The translations under genes and the position numbers were made by a program. Shown here in pieces: positions 5,887-11,298 of a DNA stretch of 11,298 nt. This DNA is from Clostridia bacterium (GTDB lineage Bacteria; Bacillota; Clostridia; UBA1381), in contig CAAGKL010000279.1 in the NCBI GenBank assembly GCA_900770405.1, forward strand, positions 1 to 11,298, written 5' to 3'. Below the pieces are notes generated by a model that searched no databases, was not told the origin of the DNA, and saw only the letters and a program-made list of their open reading frames with translations. Numbering within the stretch: the stretch's first letter is position 1; each line of letters starts with the position of its first letter.

Positions 5887-5907
5887 AAAAGCGTTTGCGT
5901 GTATAAT
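5879..5907 (+). promoter_or_regulatory. Consensus sigma-A promoter of the HD-recX-rimO-pgsA operon
   Basis: A perfect TTGACA (5879-5884), a 17-base spacer and a perfect TATAAT (5902-5907) form an ideal housekeeping promoter. The expected start is near 5914, which rules out translation starts upstream of that point for the HD gene. Confidence 0.93.
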
Positions 5908-5955
5908 AAGTGTAATATGGCGGTTTGTGCACAAAAAAACGGAGGTTGGGACTGT

Positions 5956-7143
5956 ATGATAAGAAAGGCTTTGATTTCGAGCATCTACGAAACGGCGTCA
6001 ATCCAGCGCTGGAACGACCATGTTCGCCCGGCGATGGGCTTTTCCGAGCTCGACAAGCAGGCGCATAAAATGGTGTATGCCTACACGCTCGCAAAATGCG
6101 AGGGCGAGGGGAATTACGACCCGCTTCTGCTGCTCGAGGGCGGGATTTTTGAATTTCTGCACCGCGGGGTCATTACCGACATCAAGCCGCCCGTCTATCA
6201 TTCGCTGATGAAGCAGAAAGGTCCGCAGCTCAACAGCTGGGTTTTGGAGCAGCTCAAAGGGCGCTGTGAGTGCATCGGCGGCGGCTTTTACGACAAGATC
6301 TGCCGCTATTTCTCCGACCCGGAATACGCCGAAAAGGAGAAGAAAATCCTGCGCGCGGCGCATTATTTTGCTACCGACTGGGAGTTTAAGGTAATCTACC
6401 CGATGAACAGCACGACGTTTGCGATTGAGGAGGTAAAATACGAGGTCGAGCACGGGCTGTCAGAGTGCAACACCTTCGATGGCTTCGGCAGGTTCGCCAC
6501 GAACCCCGACCTCCAGAAATTCCTCTCCCTCATCGGCAAGCTGCGCTATCAGCAGCGCTGGTCGCGCGCGGTGCGTATGCCGCAGACCTATGTTATGGGG
6601 CATATGCTCGTCGTGGCGATCCTCTCCTACCTCTGCTCGGTGGAAATCGGCGCTTGCCGCGCACGCACGATAAACAATTTCTTCGGCGCGCTCTTCCACG
6701 ATATGCCCGAGGTGCTGACGCGTGACATCGTCTCGCCGGTGAAATCTTCGGTCGAGGGACTTGACGACATCATCAAGGAAATCGAAAAGGCGCAGGTGCG
6801 CAAGGTGATTTTCCCGCTCGTGACCGACGAAATTCGCGCCGACCTCGAATACTACACCCAGGACGAATTTTCCACGCGCATCATTGACGGCGTCGAAATT
6901 ATCCATACCACCTCCGACGACATCAACAAAAACTACAATGACGACCGTTTCAACCCGATTGACGGTCAGATTATCCGCGCCTGCGACCACCTTTCGGCGT
7001 ACCTCGAGGCATATATGTCGCTGCGCTTCGGCATACAGTCGGAGCAGCTGCAATCGGGCTACCACAACCTGTTCCAGACCTACGAAAACCGCATAATCGG
7101 CGGGGTGGATTTCGGGCAGTTATTCGACTATTTCAGATTGTAG
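5956..7143 (+). CDS. HD-domain protein with two tandem YfbR-like HD folds, the first degenerate
   Basis: This 395-residue protein starts at ATG 5956, with GGAGG at 5941-5945. The longer frame from GTG 5899 overlaps the -10 box and cannot be translated in full. The second half carries an HD phosphohydrolase module like those of YfbR 5'-deoxynucleotidases: QQRWSRAVRMPQ, then GHM (H216), LFHDMPEVLTRDIVSPVK (H248, D249, E252, D257) and ACDHLSAYLEA (D344). These supply the metal ligands and the family's typical E-V-L-T-x-D-x-x-x-P-V-K segment. The first half repeats the pattern: IQRWNDHVRP, QAHKM (H37), then IFEFLHRGVITDIKPPV (64-80), which aligns without gaps to 246-262 but has E66-F67 in place of the HD pair. 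The protein is probably cytoplasmic, with one active and one inactive domain, and is likely to hydrolyse a nucleotide monophosphate. The substrate is unknown. It is the first gene of the operon, 12 bp before recX. Confidence 0.85.
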   Translation: MIRKALISSIYETASIQRWNDHVRPAMGFSELDKQAHKMVYAYTLAKCEGEGNYDPLLLLEGGIFEFLHRGVITDIKPPVYHSLMKQKGPQLNSWVLEQLKGRCECIGGGFYDKICRYFSDPEYAEKEKKILRAAHYFATDWEFKVIYPMNSTTFAIEEVKYEVEHGLSECNTFDGFGRFATNPDLQKFLSLIGKLRYQQRWSRAVRMPQTYVMGHMLVVAILSYLCSVEIGACRARTINNFFGALFHDMPEVLTRDIVSPVKSSVEGLDDIIKEIEKAQVRKVIFPLVTDEIRADLEYYTQDEFSTRIIDGVEIIHTTSDDINKNYNDDRFNPIDGQIIRACDHLSAYLEAYMSLRFGIQSEQLQSGYHNLFQTYENRIIGGVDFGQLFDYFRL

Positions 7144-7155
7144 GGCGGGGATTTT

Positions 7156-7647
7156 ATGAGAAAAAAACAGCTTGAGCCGGGCTATGAGGCGGCAAAGGAA
7201 AAGGCGCTGCGGCTTTTGGAATTTCGCGCACATTCGGAATGGGAGCTGCGCCGCAAGCTCGCCGATGCCGGCGCGGCACAGGAGGACATCGAGCACGTGG
7301 CGGATTTTGTGCGCGAGTATCACCTCGTCGACGACGAGGCGTACGCCGAACGGCTTGCGGCGGATTTGGCAAACCTGAAAAAATTCGGCAAGCACCGCAT
7401 TTCGGCGGAGCTTTCGCGCCGCGGCATCGACCGCGAAATTATTGACAATGTGCTCTGCGGGCTCGAGACGGACGAGCGCGAGGCACTTCTGCCGCTTATG
7501 AAAAAAAAGCTCGGCGGCGATTTTGACCGCAAAAGCCGCGACCGCGCCTTCCGCTATTTTGCCGCGCGCGGCTACAGCTTTGACGATATGAAATCAACAT
7601 TCGAGCAGGCGCGCGACGAATTTGAGGACGAAGGAGAATATATATGA
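7156..7647 (+). CDS. recX: Recombination regulator RecX
   Basis: RecX binds RecA filaments and modulates strand exchange and the SOS co-protease activity. The 163-residue product shows the repeated three-helix modules of the family: ALRLLEFRAHSEWELRRKLADAG (about residues 16-38), VADFVREYHLVDDEAYAERLAADL (about 48-71), KFGKHRISAELSRRGIDREII, and a third copy near the end (DRKSRDRAFRYFAARGYSFDDMKSTFEQ). No membrane segment is present. The ATG is preceded by GGGCGGGG, a GC-rich ribosome binding site. It follows the HD gene by 12 bp and its stop overlaps the rimO start by four bases (ATGA), so it is translationally coupled within the operon. recA, the usual neighbour of recX, is not in the window. 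Family assignment is firm for this short and variable protein because the first two modules are very typical. Confidence 0.93.
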   Translation: MRKKQLEPGYEAAKEKALRLLEFRAHSEWELRRKLADAGAAQEDIEHVADFVREYHLVDDEAYAERLAADLANLKKFGKHRISAELSRRGIDREIIDNVLCGLETDEREALLPLMKKKLGGDFDRKSRDRAFRYFAARGYSFDDMKSTFEQARDEFEDEGEYI

Positions 7648-8975
7648 AAATCGGAATGGTCAGCCTCGGCTGCCCCAAAAATCTTACCGACAGCGAGACG
7701 ATGCTTGCGCTTTTGGCGCAGCACGGGCACGAAATCGTGAATGACCCTGCCGAGGCGGAAATCATCGTTGTCAACACCTGCGGCTTTATCGACTCGGCAA
7801 AGCAGGAGTCCATCGACACGCTTTTGGAAATGGCGCGCTTTAAGGAGGACGGCGCGTGCAAAAAGCTCATCTGCTGCGGCTGTCTCGCCGAGCGGTATCA
7901 CGACGAGATAAAGGCGGAGCTGCCCGAGGTCGACGCAATCGTCGGCGCGGGTGACTTTGTCCGCATATGCGAGGTAATCGACGAGTGTGCGCGCGGCGAA
8001 TTTGTCTGCCTTTTCGGCAGCCAGAACCGCCCGCTACCCGAGAATATGCCGCGTATGCTCGCGACGCCCTCCTACACGGCGTACCTCAAAATTGCCGACG
8101 GCTGCGACAACAACTGCACCTACTGCGCAATCCCGATGATCCGCGGGCATTACCGCAGCCGCAAAATCAAGGACATCGTCGCCGAGGCACAGGCGCTTGC
8201 CGACGGCGGCGCGCGCGAGCTCATCATAATCGCGCAGGACACCACGCGCTACGGCACCGACCTTTACGGCGAGCGGCGGCTGTGCGAGCTGCTCGATGAG
8301 CTGTGCAAAATCGACGGCATACACTGGCTGCGGCTGCACTACCTCTACCCCGAGGCAATCGACGACAGGCTCATCAACACAATCGCGGCGCAGGGCAAAA
8401 TCTGCAACTATTTCGATATGCCGATTCAGCACATCAACAACGAAATTCTGCGGAAAATGGCGCGGCGCACGAACCGCGCGCAGATTGAGGAGAAAATCCG
8501 CAAAATCCGCGAAAAAATCCCCGACGCGGTTATCCGTACCTCGCTGATTGCGGGATTTCCGACCGAGGACGAGGCTGCGCACCGCGAAATGCGCGAATTT
8601 CTGACGGCGGCGCGGCTTGACCGCGTGGGCGTATTCGCCTATTCTGCCGAGGAGGGCACCGCTGCGGCGAAATTCGAGCCGCAGGTCGACGAAGAAATCC
8701 GCGCACAGCGCGCCGATGAGCTGATGCAGCTGCAGCAGAAAATTTCGCTCGAAAAAAACACCGCGAAATGCGGAGGTATACTTGAGGTTTTATGCGAGGG
8801 CTACGACGAGGAAAATTATATGTACTACGGCAGGAGCTATGCCGACAGCATCGGCATCGACAGCCGCGTATACTTCGCCGCGCCCGACGAGGTCCGCGAG
8901 GGTGAGTTTGTCCGCGTGAAAATTTTGAACGCCGACGAGTATGACCTGACCGGCGAGATGATTTCGGAGGATTGA
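7644..8975 (+). CDS. rimO: Ribosomal protein uS12 (S12) methylthiotransferase RimO
   Basis: RimO is a radical-SAM enzyme that adds a methylthio group to the conserved aspartate of ribosomal protein S12. The 443-residue length is normal. The N-terminal UPF0004 domain begins MKIGMVSLGCPKNLTDSE and supplies the cysteines for the auxiliary cluster (C10, C46 in NTCGFID, C80 in GCLAER). The radical-SAM motif CDNNCTYC (C154, C158, C161) is followed by IPMIRGHYRSR. Further typical blocks are LIIIAQDTTRYG, LRLHYLYPE, YFDMPIQHIN and RTSLIAGFPTE. A TRAM RNA-binding domain closes the protein (about residues 375-443). SLGCPKN and the QDTTRYG and YLYPE segments separate RimO from the tRNA-modifying relatives MiaB and MtaB. 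GGAG at 7632-7635 lies 8 bases before the ATG, inside recX. pgsA starts 4 bases after its stop. Confidence 0.97.
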   Translation: MKIGMVSLGCPKNLTDSETMLALLAQHGHEIVNDPAEAEIIVVNTCGFIDSAKQESIDTLLEMARFKEDGACKKLICCGCLAERYHDEIKAELPEVDAIVGAGDFVRICEVIDECARGEFVCLFGSQNRPLPENMPRMLATPSYTAYLKIADGCDNNCTYCAIPMIRGHYRSRKIKDIVAEAQALADGGARELIIIAQDTTRYGTDLYGERRLCELLDELCKIDGIHWLRLHYLYPEAIDDRLINTIAAQGKICNYFDMPIQHINNEILRKMARRTNRAQIEEKIRKIREKIPDAVIRTSLIAGFPTEDEAAHREMREFLTAARLDRVGVFAYSAEEGTAAAKFEPQVDEEIRAQRADELMQLQQKISLEKNTAKCGGILEVLCEGYDEENYMYYGRSYADSIGIDSRVYFAAPDEVREGEFVRVKILNADEYDLTGEMISED

Positions 8976-8979
8976 TAAA

Positions 8980-9519
8980 ATGAACCTGCCAAATAAGCTG
9001 ACAATTTTGAGAATTGCGCTCGTGCCGGTATTTATGGCGCTTTTGTGCGTCGATTCCGCCGGCTGCCGTATAGCGGCGCTCGGCGTGTTTATCCTCGCCT
9101 CGGTCACCGACTGGGCGGACGGGTACATCGCGCGGAAATACAACCTGATTTCCACCTTCGGCAAATTTATGGATCCGCTCGCAGACAAAATTCTGACCAC
9201 GGCGGCATTTTTGGTGTTTGTGAGCGAGGGGATAATCTCGCCCTGGGCGGTTATGCTCGTGCTCGCGCGCGAATTTGCCGTGGCGGGAATCCGCCTGTGT
9301 GCCGCGGCGGGCGGCGACGTCATTGCCGCGAGTTTCTGGGGCAAGCTCAAAACCGTGTCGCAGATGGTCGCAATCATCGCCGCGATTATCCTTATGCACC
9401 CCGCATTTGAGCCGCACGCAGCGGTGCTTATCACGAATATTCTCGTGTGGATTTCAGTCGTGTTCACAGTCCTGTCCGGCGCGGATTATATTTGGAAAAA
9501 CAGAAAGCTTTTTAAATAA
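8980..9519 (+). CDS. pgsA: CDP-diacylglycerol-glycerol-3-phosphate 3-phosphatidyltransferase
   Basis: This membrane enzyme makes phosphatidylglycerol phosphate from CDP-diacylglycerol and glycerol 3-phosphate, the committed step to phosphatidylglycerol and cardiolipin. The 179-residue length is typical. It opens MNLPNKLTILRIALVP, which is characteristic of PgsA. The CDP-alcohol phosphatidyltransferase motif D-x2-D-G-x2-A-R-x8-G-x3-D-x3-D is complete: D44, D47, G48, A51, R52, G61, D65 and D69. Several hydrophobic segments follow, including those around residues 75-95 and 124-142. The ribosome binding site GGAGG (8966-8970) lies inside the end of rimO, 9 bases before the ATG. It is the last gene of the operon and ends just before a strong terminator. 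rimO-pgsA adjacency is common in Firmicutes and supports the call. Confidence 0.96.
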   Translation: MNLPNKLTILRIALVPVFMALLCVDSAGCRIAALGVFILASVTDWADGYIARKYNLISTFGKFMDPLADKILTTAAFLVFVSEGIISPWAVMLVLAREFAVAGIRLCAAAGGDVIAASFWGKLKTVSQMVAIIAAIILMHPAFEPHAAVLITNILVWISVVFTVLSGADYIWKNRKLFK

Positions 9520-9549
9520 ATTTCGCCGGAATACGGTAAAAAAGCATAT

Positions 9550-9585
9550 AAAAGCACGCACATCTTGAAAGATGTGCGTGCTTTT
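9550..9585. terminator. Long symmetrical bidirectional terminator between pgsA and gyrB
   Basis: AAAAGCACGCACATCT (9550-9565) pairs perfectly over 16 bp with 9570-9585 around the loop TGAA. The A4 and T4 ends let it work in both directions: the plus-strand stem ends in TTTT, and on the minus strand the stem ends in TTTT with another T-run close behind (TTTTTT at about 9543-9538). It separates the convergent pgsA and gyrB units. Confidence 0.93.
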
Positions 9586-9594
9586 CGTCAGCTC

Positions 9595-11298
9595 TTATAT
9601 ATCCAGATTCACCACGTACTTCGCATTTTCCTCGATAAATTCGCGGCGGGGCTCAACCTTATCGCCCATCAGGATCGTGAAAATCTGGTCAGCCGCAATC
9701 GCGTCCTCCAGCGTCACACGCAGCATTGTGCGTGTCTCCGGGTTCATCGTCGTCTCCCACAGCTCCGATGGGTCCATCTCGCCGAGACCCTTATACCGCT
9801 GCACCTTACAGCCGGGACCCATCTCAGCAATCAGGCTATCGCGCTCATTATCGCTATACGCGAACCGCTCTACCAAATTCTTGTTCTTGCCCTTGAACAC
9901 CTTGAAAAGCGGCGGCTGGGCAAGGAAAATATTCCCGTTATCCACCAGCGGGCGCATATAGCGGAAGAAGAAGGTCAACAGCAGTGTTCTGATATGCGCG
10001 CCGTCGACGTCGGCATCCGCCATAATTACGATTTTTCCGTACTTGAGCTTTTCCAGGTCGAACTCATCGCCGATACCCGTGCCGAGCGCCTGGATTATCG
10101 GCAAAAGCTTATCATTGCTGTAAACCTTATCGATACGCGATTTCTCGACGTTGAGCATCTTTCCCCACAGCGGCAAAATCGCCTGGAAATGGCGGTTTCT
10201 GCCCTGCTTTGCGCTGCCGCCCGCCGAGTCTCCCTCAACGATATACAGCTCGGTGTAGGGCTCGCCCTCGTCGATGCACCGCGCGAGCTTGCCCAGCAGC
10301 GATGACATACCGGTGTTGCTCTTGCTGCGCGATGCATCGCGCGCCTTGCGTGCAGCCTCTCTCGCGCGCGATGCGCTGATGGTTTTCTCCACAATCGTGC
10401 GCGCCACACGCGGATTTTCCTCCAAAAATGCCGCCAGCTTGTCGCCGAGCGCACCCTCCACAAGCGCACGCGCCTCGGAATTGCCGAGCTTTGTCTTTGT
10501 CTGCCCCTCGAACTGCGCCTCCTCAACCTTGACGCTGATTACCGCGGTCAGACCCTCGCGCGTATCCTCGCCCGAGAGGTTATCGTCCTTCTCCTTGAGG
10601 ATATTATTCTTGCGCGCATAATCGTTTATAACGCGCGTCAGCCCCGACTTAAAGCCGGTTTCGTGCATACCGCCGTCGATTGTGTGGATATTATTCGCAA
10701 AGCTCAGGATAGTCTCGCTGTAGGCATCGGTGTACTGCATCGCCACCTCAACCTCCATACCCTTGCGCGACGCCTCGAAATATATCACGTCCGGGTGCAG
10801 CGGCTCTTTATTCTTATTTATATAGGTAACAAATTCCTTGATTCCGCCCTCCGCGTGCAAGACATTTTCCACCGGCTCATCGCCGCGGCGGTCGGTGAAG
10901 ATGATTTTCACGCCCTTATTCAGGAACGCCTGCTCGCGCAGACGCTTCAAAAGCACCTCGTAATCAAACACGAGCACCTCGAAAATCTCCGGGTCGGGTA
11001 GGAAGGTTATCTTTGTGCCGGTCTTGTCTGTGTCGCCGATAATTTTCAGCTCACAGGTCGGCTTGCCGCGCTCATAGCTCTGGTAATGCACGTGCTTGCC
11101 GTCGGAAACCTCGACCTCGAGCCGCTCGGAGAGCGCATTCACAACAGACGAGCCCACGCCGTGCAGACCGCCGGAAACCTTATATCCGCCGCCGCCGAAT
11201 TTACCGCCGGCGTGCAGAATCGTCAGAACGACCTGCACGGTCGGAATCCCCTGCTGCGGGTGGATGCCGACAGGTATTCCGCGGCCGTTATCGGTAAC
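9595..11298 (-). CDS. gyrB: DNA gyrase subunit B, N-terminus outside window
   Basis: GyrB is the ATPase subunit of DNA gyrase, which introduces negative supercoils. The frame is open to the right edge and 567 residues are visible. Full-length proteins of this type have about 640, so roughly 75 N-terminal residues, including part of the ATP site, are missing. The fragment starts in VTDNGRGIPVGIH, then HAGGKFGGGGYKVSGGLHGVGSSVVNALS (ATP-lid glycine loop) and the transducer domain. The TOPRIM domain follows, with EGDSAGGSAKQGRNRHFQAILPLWGKMLNVEK and the metal-binding DADVDGAHIRT. The C-terminal part reads RYKGLGEMDPSELWETTMNPETRTML and MGDKVEPRREFIEENAKYVVNLDI. These features, and the LNVEK form of the TOPRIM segment, favour GyrB over ParE. 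It has no gyrA directly behind it, because the convergent terminator follows at once. An internal GTG at 11238 is not the true start. Confidence 0.95.
   Translation of the reverse strand, partial: VTDNGRGIPVGIHPQQGIPTVQVVLTILHAGGKFGGGGYKVSGGLHGVGSSVVNALSERLEVEVSDGKHVHYQSYERGKPTCELKIIGDTDKTGTKITFLPDPEIFEVLVFDYEVLLKRLREQAFLNKGVKIIFTDRRGDEPVENVLHAEGGIKEFVTYINKNKEPLHPDVIYFEASRKGMEVEVAMQYTDAYSETILSFANNIHTIDGGMHETGFKSGLTRVINDYARKNNILKEKDDNLSGEDTREGLTAVISVKVEEAQFEGQTKTKLGNSEARALVEGALGDKLAAFLEENPRVARTIVEKTISASRAREAARKARDASRSKSNTGMSSLLGKLARCIDEGEPYTELYIVEGDSAGGSAKQGRNRHFQAILPLWGKMLNVEKSRIDKVYSNDKLLPIIQALGTGIGDEFDLEKLKYGKIVIMADADVDGAHIRTLLLTFFFRYMRPLVDNGNIFLAQPPLFKVFKGKNKNLVERFAYSDNERDSLIAEMGPGCKVQRYKGLGEMDPSELWETTMNPETRTMLRVTLEDAIAADQIFTILMGDKVEPRREFIEENAKYVVNLDI

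Noticed and set aside
5899..5955. N-terminal extension of the HD protein from GTG 5899
   Set aside because: The GTG overlaps the TATAAT of the operon promoter and lies upstream of the expected transcript start; ATG 5956 has GGAGG at the right distance. ATG 5917 is in frame but has no ribosome binding site.
9565..10305. 246-residue plus-strand open frame opposite gyrB
   Set aside because: It is antisense to conserved gyrB sequence and starts inside the bidirectional terminator; composition is typical of a shadow frame.
1..11298. CRISPR array, insertion sequence, integrase, phage or toxin-antitoxin module
   Set aside because: No regularly spaced repeats, transposase or integrase motifs, terminal inverted repeats or paired small toxin-antitoxin genes were seen.

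Overview
The window looks like the chromosome of an anaerobic, moderately GC-rich Firmicute of class Clostridia, probably an Oscillospirales or Christensenellales-like gut lineage. This is inferred from four things: Firmicute-type housekeeping genes (RNase Y, a YmdB-type phosphodiesterase, RecX, and GyrB with a Gram-positive-like sequence), the [FeFe]-hydrogenase maturase HydG, strong AGGAGG-type ribosome binding sites, and sigma-A-like promoters in AT-rich gaps. No transposase, integrase, phage gene or CRISPR array is visible.

Layout. (1) 1-1906, plus strand: the C-terminal two thirds of rny, a hairpin that looks like a partial terminator, then ymdB and a terminator. (2) 1970-2890: a very short XRE-type regulator that stops early, then a minus-strand tRNA-Leu(UAA) with its own consensus promoter and terminator, then a small membrane-anchored ComEA-like helix-hairpin-helix protein, ending at strong hairpins shared with the next, convergent unit. 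(3) 3008-5809, minus strand: a CRP/FNR-family regulator, then hydG, then a LysE/RhtB exporter 21 bp behind hydG. An inverted repeat between the regulator and hydG is both a possible terminator and a possible operator at about -41.5. (4) 5820-5950: a compact divergent promoter region with two near-consensus sigma-A promoters back to back. (5) 5956-9519, plus strand: a tight four-gene operon of an HD-domain protein with two copies of the fold, recX, rimO and pgsA, closed by a long symmetrical bidirectional terminator. (6) 9595 to the right edge, minus strand: gyrB, missing its first residues beyond the edge.

How the parts relate. Most genes are core information-processing or membrane functions: mRNA decay and nucleotide signalling (rny, ymdB), recombination control (recX), ribosome modification (rimO), phospholipid synthesis (pgsA) and DNA supercoiling (gyrB). 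In many Firmicutes, rimO, pgsA, recA, recX, rny and ymdB lie in one neighbourhood. Here the same genes appear in two pieces, without recA, separated by the tRNA/comEA/hydG block.

The points I consider most worth following are the internally duplicated HD protein, whose first copy has lost the HD pair, and the regulator/hydG/LysE unit with its candidate operators. I did not find clear evidence for a wholly new multi-gene system.
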